Below are positions 10,867-23,268 of a DNA stretch of 64,000 bases, in pieces. Numbering within the stretch: position 1 is the stretch's first letter; every line of letters begins with the position of its first letter. Location of the stretch: assembly GCA_004352715.1 (NCBI GenBank), contig SCFE01000120.1, positions 698,951 to 762,950 on the forward strand. The letters run 5' to 3'. This DNA is from Hofstenia miamia (lineage: Eukaryota > Xenacoelomorpha > Acoela). The notes beneath the pieces were generated by a model. That model was given only the letters and a program-made list of their open reading frames with translations, was not told the origin of the DNA and made no database searches. The position numbers were made by a program, and so were the translations under genes.

Positions 10867-11648
10867 TGTAGAGTCACTCAGGGCCATTGTGCCTATTTAA
10901 TTTTTATAATTTTCAGTTACATCAGTATGACATACTTTTATATTTGAGCATGAAGCAAAAGTAATGTACCCTTGATTGGTGCTAACATGTAATTGCTTAA
11001 TTTAATTTGTGAGGGAAAACATGAGGTTTAAGTTTGAAAACAAGACAGGTAAGAACCATGATTTTGTATAAATGTGAGTAACACTGTAGAGATCATACAA
11101 TAGAGTTGATCTCACCAAAATTGCATTTGCTTTTTCTTTTCCATTATTTCTAGTTTTTGCATTATGTTGATTACAATAATTTTGGTGACAATTTGGAAGT
11201 CACTCTTCTGTTCTGATTTGATGAATAGATTTCAGACAGCTAGCAGCCCAAATTGTGGATCACATTAATTTAGGTGTACAGCTATGTGTAGATATAATAA
11301 ACCTTTTTATTCAAATGCAACACAGACATGTACTGATAATTTATTACAGTGTGATGATAATATACTGTTGGTTAACATGAATGAATGGTAATTATATGCT
11401 ATTATTTAGTAAGCTGAAAGATAAGAAAACAATGTGTCAAGCACCAAAGATCTGGACTAAATCATCTACAGTGATAGAACTGTGTAACTACCTACTATAG
11501 GAAACATAGGAGACAGAATGGCAAAACTTGCATAGGTGAAGCATGATAGTGGTAATCAAAATCAGATACAAATGATTTTGCATCAGCTAAATCCCAGAAA
11601 GGAATGGGTCTACATAGATTCATAAGAAGATCCCACAGCAGAATTACA
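10867..11648 (+). repeat. Old diverged LTR of the element A type, probably solo
   Basis: It starts TGTAGAGTCACTCAGGGCC, the same as the LTR of element A at 12,102. It contains a matching middle block (TATACTGTTGG....GGTAATTA..TGCTATTATTTA) and ends GAATTACA. Similarity is far lower than among the A LTRs, and no primer site or gag follows. The flanks ATGG and ATGT resemble but do not prove a target duplication. Confidence 0.5.
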
Positions 11649-12101
11649 ATGTAAGCAGCCCCCTCAATTCCGTATAAAGTTTACCTGCTCATGGTAATCT
11701 TTTTAAGATATAGCAGATGTAAGTACAACCAAATAGAGCTGAACTTAAAATTTTATTCACTAATTGCCCTATTTAAGCATAAATAAATGTAAATACACAT
11801 GCATAACCTGCCAATGGCAGAACAAAATATTAATGTCTGTATTGACATCATCAGTATGATACACTACTTGGGATTGATTTGTACAGGAATGGAGACACCT
11901 AGTGAGGAGCAACATAAGCACATTGAGAAACAGAAATGATAAATGAAAGTGAGGTACAAAAAATGAGGAACAAAGGAAGGTGGCAAATCATACTGCCAAT
12001 GCCACACCCCACCCAATGACTACATGACGTCATGGAATAGAGTTTTTAGTGAGACAGTTGCTGGATTAGTTTATAAGTATTGTTCAAAAGTTTTAAGGTA
12101 T
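11649..12101. other. Spacer between two LTRs, nothing recognised
   Basis: CpG-poor DNA with one CG (ATGACGTCAT at about 12,026-12,035, a palindrome). No gene is seen. Confidence 0.4.
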
Positions 12102-12979
12102 TGTAGAGTCACTCAGGGCCTTTGGTTATTTTTATTATTTGATTATAGGCACTCTCAAATTAATTTGGTGCTATTTAGTATCTTTAATTTAGTGATTTTA
12201 TTAATTTGTGATCTCTTTGAACTTAAGTTTCAAATTTAGTAATTGTCCCCTCAAGCTATAGATTAAGTGTAATTGCTCATTTAATTTGGAAGGGAAACAA
12301 GCTAACTTTTGTAAAACAGTAAATATTTACCTTTTCTTGTAATAAATAGGGAACTCAATGTTATCAAACATCAAATAAATTTCATTCTCACTGGATAAAA
12401 ATTTATCTTTCAATATTTTATTATCTACTAACCTTTTTAGCTTTGGTATGAATTTTATAATAATGCAATTGTAAGATCCACTAGGCCTGGGTTGATAACT
12501 TGCTCTTTGACAGATGTGAACCCATATTGTGGTCACTTTAGGCTATGTATGGGCATAGGAAATAATAGAACTACTACATCTATTGATCAAACATGCACAT
12601 ACTATCACACAATGTGAATATACTATGCTGTTGGCATACACAAATATGTGGTAATTACACATTATTTAATATCTTTATTACATGAGCTGAGATGATAAAC
12701 ACAGAGCTAAATTTGTTTTATTGAGCTAGAAATTACAACTTGAGACACATGATTAGCACCTTGGATTGTAAGGATGGATTCTAATGACTTGGCTTTGGCA
12801 AGATGCTATATGAATTGGTCACTGCTTACAATGCCATCTTGGAATTACTTTTTCTACAATGAAATTGGCAAACTACTGATCTTCATTTGTTTTGTTAGAG
12901 AATGGGTTGCTCTTGGCAATGGTAATCTTCCAAGACCTTTGTACAGTTTGAGCTGCTAGACGCACCCTGCAATTCTACA
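12102..12979 (+). repeat. 5' LTR of Gypsy element A
   Basis: 878 bp running from TGTAGAGTCACTCAGG to CCTGCAATTCTACA, with the usual TG...CA ends extended to an inverted TGTAGA/TCTACA pair. It is immediately followed by a primer binding site and then gag, which fixes it as a 5' LTR. Near-identical LTRs lie at 45,440-46,303 and 46,330-47,211, and a related inverted one at 59,577-60,189. Short frames inside it are not genes. Confidence 0.9.
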
Positions 12980-12999
12980 TGGTGACCCTGACGTGATTC
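12980..12999 (+). promoter_or_regulatory. Primer binding site complementary to tRNA-Trp
   Basis: TGGTGACCCTGACGTGATTC starts right after the LTR. It matches the complement of the 3' end of eukaryotic tRNA-Trp (tRNA end ..AATCACGTCGGGGTCACCA) except for one C-to-T change inside a CpG. tRNA-Trp priming is known for the CsRn1/Kabuki branch of Gypsy elements. Confidence 0.85.
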
Positions 13000-13523
13000 T
13001 TGGACACTCTGGAGTGTCAGTTAAACTATCTACTCCATTCTGTTATTGTGTGCAGATTAATTGATGGTCAGAGATGTACTCAAGCCATGAAGTTTGTGCG
13101 CCTACTGAGGTGGTCACCCATTTTTCACTTGGTGATTGTGATGTGAAACAGAACTGTTCTAATGTTTCCTTATTGTATTTGGTTTTGTATTCTACTGGGT
13201 GTAGTCAGCTGGGATGGATTTCCCCTGACTGTCATCTACTTCACCACCCATTGATGTGCAACTTCACCCTATATGTAATTTTACATTTGTTGGCTCTTCA
13301 ATCTGATGCCATTACTGAGCCCTAACTCTATTTTTACCCGTTCTTAGTGCTATATTGGTTTGTCTCATTCTTCTAGAATTTGGATTGTGTACCCATGCCC
13401 TGCTACCATCTGTCAAGTACTTTTTTTTCCTACACAGTTGGATGTTTCTTCTACATTAGTGGAATTATTATTGGAACCTTTCTTCTCTTACTTTACTTTA
13501 CTTGTTTACTTATTCTTGTTCTT
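13000..13523 (+). other. Leader between primer site and gag of element A
   Basis: Untranslated leader of about 520 bp. Short frames are present, but none matches the gag of the intact relatives. Confidence 0.5.
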
Positions 13524-15172
13524 ATGGATATGGATATTTCTAATTCTCATAATGGGACTCCCACTCAGGGTTTCCCCTGTGTGAGTGCTGGCAGCTTGGA
13601 TGCTGTCCCTCACACCACTGGACTTAGTTCTGTTGTTGTTTTACCTACTCCTACCCCACCAAACCTGTTTCTGGTATATCTACACCCTCTGAATTTTTGT
13701 TGCAAGAGACCCCTGCTCCTTCTGCCCTGTTGAATCCATTTCTTTTGTATACACCACTGTTCCCTCCTTCTGAGTCACCAACACTTGAAGTTCAACAGCA
13801 CAGAGAAGCCCTTGCTGAACAGATCTCACAGCACCACTCCTGTGAAGCCTGTTTTGACGCCTTACAAGCTGAAATGAGACAACAAGCCACCACTGCTTGG
13901 CAACATGGGAGATGCTTGCTTGACTCAATCTCTGCCTTAGAGATGCAGATTCAGGAATCAGTCCCACATTCCCCTCTGATTTCCTCAGAAGAACCTGAGT
14001 ATTTAACTTGCACTCTTTTGGACAAGGCTCTCAATGCTCTCTCAGAAAGGTTCTCAATGGTTATCTCACAGACAATGTCTGCCTACCTTTCTCATGCTTT
14101 GTCAGCACCTACAACATTCCCTGTGATGCCACCATTCATTACCCCCATTACCTCTTTTACAAGTGGAGCACCTACCTTCACTCAGTGTGCCTTTTCTCAA
14201 GTCGCAACACTAACTACAGTAGCTACACTGAGCTCTTGTACCCTGAGTGTAACAGTTGTGCCTTTGGCACCCATGAACATCACAGTTACACCCACTACTA
14301 CAATTGTTCCACCTTCTCCTTTGAGTGACCCTATTGGGTCTACAACAACTTGTGGGCCACACTTTACTCAGTCCATTTTGCCTACTGAAGCATTGGGAAG
14401 CAAACAATCACATCTTTTCAACCAACACTCTATGTTGCCTAAATTCGCCAGTAAAATAGATGAAATTTCACAGTCATTCAACAAGTGGGTCTTTCTTTTC
14501 AAGCTTGCAATGAAGCAATATAAAACCACTCAAGATGCTGCTGCCATGCAATTTCCCATGTTCCTTCAAGGCCTTGTGTACAATCAGTACATGATGCTGG
14601 ATAGGGAAGTTAAGACAAATTATCAGTTACTTGTTGGTCACTTTGAGGACCACTACAAAGCACCTCACATCAAACAGCAATACAAGACACTTTTGTGTGA
14701 TCTTTCCTTCAAGAAGGGAGATGATGTGAGGACTTACATTACACAAGTTGATAGACTCTTTCACCTCAGCAAGTTAACTCCAGAGTACTTGAGACACAAT
14801 CTCTTCTCGTACATTTGTTGGGGATTCCCTTCTACCATCAGGAGCTGCCTCAAACTTAAATGTGACCTTGAAGATGATTTGAACTCTATTATTAAGAAGG
14901 CAATCAGCATTGTTTATATGCTACAGAATACAATGTGCATCAAGAAAGATGCTGGTGACCTAAAGATGGGTCAAACTACCTCTAAAACATTAACCTCTTT
15001 GAGTTCTACTACAGTGCAGAAGAAGACAGACAGTGAAAGACAGTCAGCTCACATTCATACCCAGAGTGGGGCATTTATCCACCTAATTGCAGATGGGGAT
15101 GGTATTATCATTGATGAGCCATCTGTTGAAGTGTGCACTCCTGACACCCTGGTCAAGTCTGTCAATGATTAA
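13524..15172 (+). pseudogene. gag: gag of Gypsy element A (frameshifted)
   Basis: Gag forms the capsid of the intracellular particle. By comparison with E1, translation would start at the ATG at 13,524 (MDMDISNSHNGTP). The frame shifts to the one open at 13,697-15,172. The 491-codon part has a coiled-coil-like region (EVQQHREALAEQISQHHS), a Thr/Pro-rich linker, and a capsid core that aligns closely with the E2 gag: LPKF, YNQYMMLDREVKTNYQLLVG, YKAPHIKQQYKTLLCDLSF and DLFSYICRGFP-like blocks. The CCHC knuckle of the relative is not preserved in this frame. The gene ends GAT TAA AAT TAG, where E2 has GAT TTA AAT TAG. Confidence 0.85.
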
Positions 15173-15174
15173 AA

Positions 15175-17458
15175 TTAGTTGGAGCACTGCCTCCTGAAAA
15201 CTGTGTGCATGATGTTTTGGTGATAACTTTGTTGCTATACACTAACATAATCCCTGTAGATGTGAATGGATTGCTGATTAATGCTACCATTGATACATGA
15301 GCTTCTGTCTCTATCATAAGCAACACCTGTTGCAACAAGCTTTGCTTACATAGAGAAGATTTGTTACCCTCCACAGCCTGTTTGTTGGACACTTCTGGGA
15401 ACACTATTTCACTGAAGGGCCAGATCCACAACCTAGAATTGTGCATCCACCAAGAATGCTTTTGAGTGGACCTTATTGTGGTTGAGACCTCCAATCAGCC
15501 TTTGCCATATGATGTCATTCTAGGAAACAACTTCCTTGAGAGGAATGTGCGTGTGATAGACTATGGAACCAACACTCTCTCTATTCATGAAAGTGAGCCA
15601 CAGGAAGAGCTTACTGCCACTTGTAACAAAGAAATCCTATTAACATTAACTGATACTATCATCATGGAACCATGACACTTGCAATGAGTTGCTGTCACTA
15701 TGAGCTCTCTTTATGAGGGGGACATCATGATCTTGGGACAAAGGGGAAAACACCTTCACAGTCTACATCTCTCTCTGGACCTTTGTCATGTCTCTCATGG
15801 AAAGACATACATTACTGTGCTCAATAGTTCTGCATGCCTGATCTGAATGGATCCAACAAAGCTCTCCATTGTCATGACACTGGTCTGATTTGAACTCAAA
15901 GCTGCAGCCTGTTTGCCTGTTCTTACTGCAATTCACAATCTGAATGAACCAAGTGATCCAATCCAGATCCCAGTTGTGAATGAGAAAACTCATGGACACC
16001 TGAGTCCACAAGAATGTGACATGCTCTCTGCCCCCTTGCGTCAGCACCATGATGTGTTTAATAAAAGATTGATTAGCATTGGAAAGGCAGTTGGGGAACA
16101 ATATTCCATCAAAACTAAGAGTGTTAGCCCCATTCAGCTGCCAGTTTGAAGGGTACCTGAGAACTTAAGAGTGGAGTATGAACAGATCCTTAGTGATCTC
16201 ATTGAAAGTGGGATCATACAGAACAGTAACAGCCCATATGCTGCACCTACAGTCTTTATTCACCAAGGCGAGAAATACTGCCTCTGCTTTGAGTTTTGAT
16301 GATTAAACAACACCACAGTCAAGGTTGCATATGCATATCCATTACCTTGCATCAAGGATCTTCTATATGAAGCCAGCAAGTACACATTGTTCTCATGCTT
16401 GGATCTCTGTAAAGCCTATTGGCAAATACTGATGAAGCCTGCCAACATCCCAAAAACCACTTTTATGATGCCTTTTGGCCTCTTTGAGTGGAAGTACATG
16501 GCCTTTGGAGTTTGTAATGCTCTGGTTATGTCACGCATGTATTACAGAATAGGGCTAATGTTCTCAAACCTGGGATCACCACATATATATGGATGATATT
16601 CTTATTGCTTGACACACATTCTCTGGTCACTTAGATAATTTGGATTGCACTCTCAAGATCCTGTACAACTCTGGACTCCAGGTAAATGGAAATAAATGTT
16701 TACTCATTTTGCCACAATTTACCTTCTTTGGAAGAGTGATTGAACCTGGGAGAATATCTATTAAGAACAATGTGAAGGACCATCTTGATTGTATTGAAAC
16801 TCCATGCTCTTGCAAGGACGTCCAATGCCTGATGGGCTTTCTTAACTACTATGGCTCCTTCATCCCTGAACTAGCCAATTGAACTAAGCATATATCTAAT
16901 TAACTTTGAAAGAATACTGAATTCTATTGGACATGGGCTGAACAGGAAGAGCTGGATGCTGTGAAGCAAGAGCTTTGATGGATCCCCAGTCTGAATATGC
17001 CTGACTACACAAAGGAATTTATTGTTGATTGTGACACAAGTTCAGTCACCATCAATGGCACTCTCAGTCAAATGATCAACAGCCATGAATGCCCAGTACA
17101 GTATTTCAGCTGGAATCTCTGCAATGCTGAGCTAAATTACAGAGCAACAAAGTCTGAAATGCTAGTGCTCATTGAGAGTCAGAAGAAGTTTCAATTCTTC
17201 ATCTTAGGTCGTCACTTTGTTGTTTGTACTGACAACTCCATGCTAGCATGGCTCAAGAAATTCTCTGGCAACAAGTCAAACATTGTTGCCTAATGGTTGT
17301 AATATCTTAATGATTTCAACTTTACTATCACCCATCACACAGGAAGATTACATCACAGCACAGATTAATTCACCACTCTGCCAAGTTATGAGAGAGACTT
17401 GTGAAAGCCACCTGGTGAGAAAACTCCTTTTGGATTTATCCCAGCATGCAAGTATGAG
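15175..17458 (+). pseudogene. pol: pol part 1 of element A: protease, reverse transcriptase, RNase H
   Basis: The frame after the gag stop starts LVGA.PP as in E2. The protease active site DTGA is broken to D-T-stop-A (15,292-15,303). RT follows with SNSPYAAPTVFI, CLDLCKAYWQ and an intact YMDD (16,586-16,597). RNase H has DCDTSS and TDNSMLAW. In-frame stops and shifts occur throughout, many of them TGA, so the gene is dead. The frame is cut at 17,458 by element B and resumes at 40,138: reading across the excised insertion gives CKYE/ELLPNIN, matching the equivalent EYEELPEMN in element B. Confidence 0.88.
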
Positions 17459-18613
17459 TGTAGCATCTGCTACCAAGCATTGATGTGGGTTAAATGATTC
17501 TTTAAATTATTATTCCCTATTCTACATAGGTAGGGATGTACACATATTAGCTATTTGTTGCATGCATTTCTGTTAATCTTCACTTAAATGAAATAACCAA
17601 ATACTGTTTAGGTACTTTGCCATCATAGCTCTTCACCATGATTGGTGTATATGTGGCCTCCAGCCAACTCTGATTGCTGCATCACCTCACTCATGTTTCC
17701 ATTGCTTAATTAAGTAGCTCCCAACCTCAGCTCAATGAAGTTCTTATGTGTTCCCTATCCTAACTTGGTGTAGTTCTTGATGCTAGTTGTAACTGACTTA
17801 AACTCAATTTGTAATGTGTATCTATGTCACTTTGCAACCTTGCAATGTCACTAGCTGCTTAATAATTATTGCTTCAGCCATTACTGAAAACTATTAGCTT
17901 TAGATAAGATAATTAAAATAAGTTACATAATAACTTGCAGCTTCCTACCTTACATATAAATAACAATAATACATGCTCAGTCTATTTATCAGTCTATTAT
18001 GGGTCACCTAAATCTATAAGATAAAATATGTACAACCTATGGTAGGCTATCCAGCCCTTTTTTGCCAATGTTAATTATTAGTTACATGTAAACAATCAAA
18101 TTGATAGCCAACTAAACAGAGAAAAACTCCTATTTGAATACCTAACATAAATGCAGGTTCATGGTTTGGATCAAGGACCCTTGAGTTGCTCCCAATATGT
18201 TCCCAAACCACTACTACTGCATTTACCATTTAGCTTGACATTCTGTATAAATAAGCAAACTGATATAAAATCTAAAGATAAGATTTTCAAAGAATTTACT
18301 TCAACAATTTCCAAAATGATTTCTCTCCTATTTATAGTTAACTTTCAAAAAGTACCTGTTGTTTGAAATTCAAATTTGTATCATCTGCCAAAATTGCTAA
18401 AAATAATGGTAGCAAATTCAGCCCCTTCATTTGGTCAAAATTTGATGACAAGTACAAATTTGCTATGTTATTACTTGTTTGCATTTACAAAGATAATCTG
18501 ATAATTAAACTTAAATTGTTTTGCTAATTAATAATCATAATTCAATCTTAGTTTTGACTAATCATCTGATCTTCTTTCTTCATTAGCAGCATTATGCTTT
18601 GGATTATGCTACA
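17459..18613 (-). repeat. 3' LTR of element B
   Basis: 1,155 bp with inverted TGTAGCAT/ATGCTACA ends. On the minus strand a TATAAATAG box lies at 18,328-18,336, preceded by a CAGGTACTTTT motif shared by all LTRs of this family in the window. It matches the right-hand LTR closely, apart from a short deletion there, so the insertion is not very old. Confidence 0.88.
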
Positions 18614-18626
18614 CGCCCTCCTCAGC
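18614..18626 (-). promoter_or_regulatory. Polypurine tract of element B
   Basis: Read on the minus strand the 13 bases just before the 3' LTR are GCTGAGGAGGGCG. Such a purine-rich run primes plus-strand DNA synthesis. Confidence 0.6.
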
Positions 18627-18799
18627 TTGCATTATTTTTAGCACTGTGTGTTCTCCATGGACTAACTCATCTGCCTTTCTAGTTATCATTTCCAATTGGG
18701 ATCACTCCAGCTTGTTGTTGCAAATTCCGGTTGTTTGGTTATTTTTAGTACCACCTCTCTCTCTCCATTATTACTGTGCTGTGATATCACAGGAATTTA

Positions 18800-20485
18800 G
18801 CTTCTTTAATATTTTCTGATATTGGTGTTATTGTAACATCGCTGGTAGTTGTTGCTATTTATCAGCCAGACCTCGAGCTTTTCTTGTATAGTGACTGGTA
18901 TTTGTAAATATTGTAAATAACTTATATATATAGAGCAATGCATTTTGTAAATAGAAATAGTTTGAACTGTATTCTCTCTGAATTCGCTAGAATCACACTC
19001 CTGAGGCTCCTTGTGTTTGCCACGTCCTTGTAAAAGAAGCTTGTTTTCTCTCACTTCCTCCTCTGTTATTGTTGTTGGATCATTCTTATTTAATCTTATC
19101 ATTCTTACTATCTCCACTCTTTTTGTGACATCATAAAAGCAGTACTTTGTCCCATAAATCCAACCATCCTTGTCGTTTACTCCTGAGAACCACATGATTG
19201 CCTTTGTTGTTTGTTTGTTGATCTCTTCTTCCCTGAGTATATAGTTGTTCATGTATTGGTCTTCCCTGAGTATATAGTTGATAAGGAGTTATCACTCCCT
19301 CAACATATACCCTTTCTTTGTTGTCATTTTTTAATAGTATTTCTTTTGTCTTTTTATAATTGTCTCATTCAACTATTGCTTTTGCATCTTTTTTTTGTGT
19401 TCATGTACATCTTGTATTCATGTAAAAAAGTTTTTGGTGATCTTTGCATTTTTCAGTATCCTCCATCATGGGAGTACCATTGGGATCAATACTGTTTGTG
19501 GTGGGGTGCATATGAGGATTTTAGTTTTTATCTTTTGCTTTATCTCTCTATAATCTTGTGAAGTTGTCAGCACTGTTGCTAATCTGATCATGGCTGGATA
19601 ATTCATTTTACTTTCTTTCAGTGTTTCCCAGAATATTTGTGTTAAGCCTTCTCCTGCTCATTCTCATTTGGATATCGTCATTCACTTCTAATTTCAATGT
19701 GATGTATTCTACGTCCACTGCTAGTTGATTATATGGTTTCAGCATCTCTTCCAATTCAGTTTCCATGAAAGTTTCTGTGAACATCAGCTTCATTGATGCT
19801 ACTGTTTGCTCCTCCTTTATGTATTGGTAATTCCTAGAGCGAATCTTTTTTTTCTCCTTGAATCTTTTTATTTCAGTTAAGAATCTCTCATCAACCATAT
19901 CAATCCATTCCATCATGTGTTCTGTTGTGGAGGTTCCTCATTTCTCTATGTTTATTCTGCTGTGTTTTTGGTGATAATATTAGCTGTGTTGACATTAACA
20001 ATTCTTCCTCCTCCAACATCTCTTTTTGTGTTTTTGTTGTCATCTCGCAGACTTCCACCTTCAACATCTCTTTTTGTGTTTTTGTTTTAATCTCACAGAC
20101 TTCCACTAGTTCAGTTATGCCTCCCCTTCACATCATTTCCATGCTGTTCATGTTTATTTCTAATGTGTTTGTTGGATCTCTTTATTTTTCATCATGGTTA
20201 TGATTTCTTTTGTATCTACGATTTTCTGTTTGATAATTTTCTTTGTTGATATCCAGGGTTCTGTTGCAACTAGTCTTAGTCATGTTTCAGAGGTGGTGCC
20301 CCACATGTATTTCCTCATGGGCTCATCAAATACTCTTATATCTTCTGGCACGATCCCTGTTTTATTCGCCATAATCACCATTGATATTTTGCCTAATGGG
20401 CTTTTGTTGATGATTAATCTACTGATAAACTTTTTGACCTCTTGCATTGGTTTCTTGATTCTGTCTGGAAATGTCAACTTCTCAA
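18800..20485 (-). pseudogene. ORF3 of element B, C-terminal half
   Basis: Broken frames align with element A's ORF3. These include MRKYMWGTTSET (A: KKYMWGATTKT) at about 20,290 and QLAVDVEYIT (A: QFALDIECTT) at 19,705-19,735. FSGVNDKDGWI followed by YDVTKRVEIVRM (A: YNVTKHIEIITM) lies at about 19,120-19,200. The acidic D-x-E pair (19,713-19,715 and 19,707-19,709) and a later Asp (19,172-19,174) coincide with conserved acids in A. The part carrying the H-x4-D motif in A and D is not found here. Function is unknown; a DEDDh exonuclease is a hypothesis. Several frameshifts make it non-functional. Confidence 0.7.
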
Positions 20486-20943
20486 TGTAGCACTTTCAAC
20501 AACCAATTTTTTGTCTGCGTGTTCTCTGGGCAAGAGGAGACTAAGATCGAAAAGAAGTTGATTAAAATTATTGTAATTAAATCAATTGCTATTATTTCAG
20601 ATTAATTTGTAAAATGCAACTAAGAAAACAACATGTGTCAAAAAAGAGATAATTGTGTCTGTCAATAAAAATACTTTTGACTAAATGACGCTTACATTAT
20701 TTTTAGCCGCCATCTTGGCAGAAGTTTAAATTTGAATCGACAGGTACTTCTTTTGGAATTTCTATAAATAGATTCAAAATATATTGTAAGAATTTGATAA
20801 AGAATTTTACTTAGAATTCTTATTTTTCATCTTATTAAAGCTCTTGAGCAGTGTTTAGTAGTGGTCTGGATACATCACAGGGAACGATTCTAGGGTCTCT
20901 GTGCCAGATCACGAACGTTCTAGGGCTTCTGTACGAGATTACA
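20486..20943 (+). repeat. Short CpG-containing LTR inserted in ORF3 of element B
   Basis: 458 bp from TGTAGCAC to GATTACA, in opposite orientation to element B. It has the family promoter (CGACAGGTACTTC, then TATAAATAG at 20,763-20,771). Unlike its surroundings it retains many CG dinucleotides, so it is much younger. ORF3 coding resumes on both sides but about 200 residues are missing, so arrival was accompanied by deletion. No target duplication is visible. Confidence 0.65.
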
Positions 20944-21705
20944 TTTCTTTTTTTCACCTGCTTGAATAAATCAATGGCTATGCACAGGTCTACCATCAAT
21001 CTGCAATAGGCTTCCCAGTAATTGATTTGTAAGTCTAGGCGAATTAATTCCACAACCTTCACTTCCATTGTTAGTTTCTCCCATAGGAACATGTTTTCAA
21101 CCTATATCTGTAGTTCTCTCAGGAATGGTGGTAGTTCTGTGATTGTTGTTCTCCCAATGATTACTATTCTTATGCCCAGCACTCTTACTATCCTTAGCAT
21201 TTGGTCTAGTTGTTTTTCTAGAATTTTTTGTATTCTTTGTCTTTCAGAATGTGGATAATCATTAGGTTATATTTGTTGATATTAATCTCTGGTATTTGTG
21301 TGATTTGTTCAATGTATGCCATAATTCCTTGGGCTGTTTCCAATGTGAAGTTTTTGTTGAAAGTGACATGAACTGTGCTGCACATATATGGTCTTTCTAC
21401 CATCTTGTCCAATTCTCTTTGATAGCTTATTATTGTATTGACCATCAGTCTTTTCTGTGCATCTAGTACTATGGGTAAATTGCTGCCCTCTGTTTTCACT
21501 ATCCTTTGTATATGAATTTTTGTTTCTGGTGACAGCTTTTGGTATGCATTATTTCTCATTTTCAATGTTCTTATGAAGTAGGGGTGCAGTATTTCCGCAT
21601 CTATTTTTGATATCCTTTTTTCTCTTTCTTTTGAGTGCACTGTTCTTTCAGATGTGCTTTCAGAGGGGGCATGTAGCTGTGTAATCCATAGTGGTCTACT
21701 GGTGC
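20944..21705 (-). pseudogene. ORF3 of element B, N-terminal half (copy 1)
   Basis: Contains the ORF3 signature motifs LHPYFIRT, ERPYMCSTVHVTF and NNAYQKLSPETK, then WEAYCRLMVDLCIAIDLFKQV just before the LTR insertion. The same motifs recur at 23,449-23,673, 27,782-28,751 and 31,786-32,097. Stops and shifts are present. Confidence 0.75.
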
Positions 21706-21749
21706 TTGGCTAACCATTCAGTGAGTCCATACTGATTGTTTCCACTGAT

Positions 21750-22090
21750 TCACCCTTGAATGGGCTTACAGTTGACGCTTTCAGCAATTGACCAGCTGTG
21801 GGTTCCATTGATACATCAGCCCCAAATTGCTTTCATATATGCACAGTTCTTTGCCACTTTCACCTTCCCCTGGAACTCCAATAGTCACACTGCCTTCAAA
21901 TCAGCAAGGTGGACTGGAAGGAAAGTTGTGCTGCATTTCACCAGTTCTCTGTGTGCCCTCAAATCAGTGGTGCAGATCTCTGGGATGTTCACTGGTTTTC
22001 TGCTTGCCCTCAAATTGGTGGTGCAGATCTCCAGTGGGAAAGGAATTGTGTCTTTTTGTCTCCCTGCCCTTGAATCAGCATTGGGGACTA
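21750..22090 (-). repeat. Degenerate coding minisatellite between pol and ORF3 (copy 1)
   Basis: A motif of about 15 bp, GCCCTCRARTYRGC on the plus strand, recurs every 50-60 bp (near 21,893, 21,957, 22,006 and 22,066). On the minus strand it encodes repeated ICTT.LRA.RE units. Variants differ almost only at two CpG sites of an inferred CCTCGAGTCGGC core. Equivalent clusters lie at 23,690-24,030, 28,760-28,990, 30,205-30,310, 32,035-32,240 and 35,425-35,545. Confidence 0.6.
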
Positions 22091-22268
22091 CTTGGATGCC
22101 TTCTCACTCTGCACCTTTGATTAGTCATGGGTTGGTTCTCATCCCTTCTGTCTTCCATTGGATGTCTGGTTTGAGATTTCCTTTGTATTCTCCTCCACAG
22201 GTTTGAAGTTGTCATCTCCTCAGGTCTCTGGGTGCAGCACACTCTCTTCCTCAATGGCTGTTGCATCT
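22075..22268 (-). pseudogene. Tail of pol of element B, cut by gap
   Basis: Matches the post-integrase tail seen at 24,082-24,200, with residues such as EDRRDENQPM and the run leading into the minisatellite. The remainder is inside the N run. Confidence 0.5.
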
Positions 22269-23268
22269 NNNNNNNNNNNNNNNNNNNNNNNNNNNNNNNN
22301 NNNNNNNNNNNNNNNNNNNNNNNNNNNNNNNNNNNNNNNNNNNNNNNNNNNNNNNNNNNNNNNNNNNNNNNNNNNNNNNNNNNNNNNNNNNNNNNNNNNN
22401 NNNNNNNNNNNNNNNNNNNNNNNNNNNNNNNNNNNNNNNNNNNNNNNNNNNNNNNNNNNNNNNNNNNNNNNNNNNNNNNNNNNNNNNNNNNNNNNNNNNN
22501 NNNNNNNNNNNNNNNNNNNNNNNNNNNNNNNNNNNNNNNNNNNNNNNNNNNNNNNNNNNNNNNNNNNNNNNNNNNNNNNNNNNNNNNNNNNNNNNNNNNN
22601 NNNNNNNNNNNNNNNNNNNNNNNNNNNNNNNNNNNNNNNNNNNNNNNNNNNNNNNNNNNNNNNNNNNNNNNNNNNNNNNNNNNNNNNNNNNNNNNNNNNN
22701 NNNNNNNNNNNNNNNNNNNNNNNNNNNNNNNNNNNNNNNNNNNNNNNNNNNNNNNNNNNNNNNNNNNNNNNNNNNNNNNNNNNNNNNNNNNNNNNNNNNN
22801 NNNNNNNNNNNNNNNNNNNNNNNNNNNNNNNNNNNNNNNNNNNNNNNNNNNNNNNNNNNNNNNNNNNNNNNNNNNNNNNNNNNNNNNNNNNNNNNNNNNN
22901 NNNNNNNNNNNNNNNNNNNNNNNNNNNNNNNNNNNNNNNNNNNNNNNNNNNNNNNNNNNNNNNNNNNNNNNNNNNNNNNNNNNNNNNNNNNNNNNNNNNN
23001 NNNNNNNNNNNNNNNNNNNNNNNNNNNNNNNNNNNNNNNNNNNNNNNNNNNNNNNNNNNNNNNNNNNNNNNNNNNNNNNNNNNNNNNNNNNNNNNNNNNN
23101 NNNNNNNNNNNNNNNNNNNNNNNNNNNNNNNNNNNNNNNNNNNNNNNNNNNNNNNNNNNNNNNNNNNNNNNNNNNNNNNNNNNNNNNNNNNNNNNNNNNN
23201 NNNNNNNNNNNNNNNNNNNNNNNNNNNNNNNNNNNNNNNNNNNNNNNNNNNNNNNNNNNNNNNNNNNN
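22269..23268. other. Assembly gap, 1,000 N
   Basis: A run of exactly 1,000 N. Similar sequence on both sides (pol tail left, ORF3 N-terminus right) suggests a collapsed or unresolved repeat copy. Confidence 0.95.

Noticed and set aside
12024-12959. Short frames in the LTR of element A (also 46-47 kb)
   Set aside because: The sequence is an LTR that recurs elsewhere with different broken frames.
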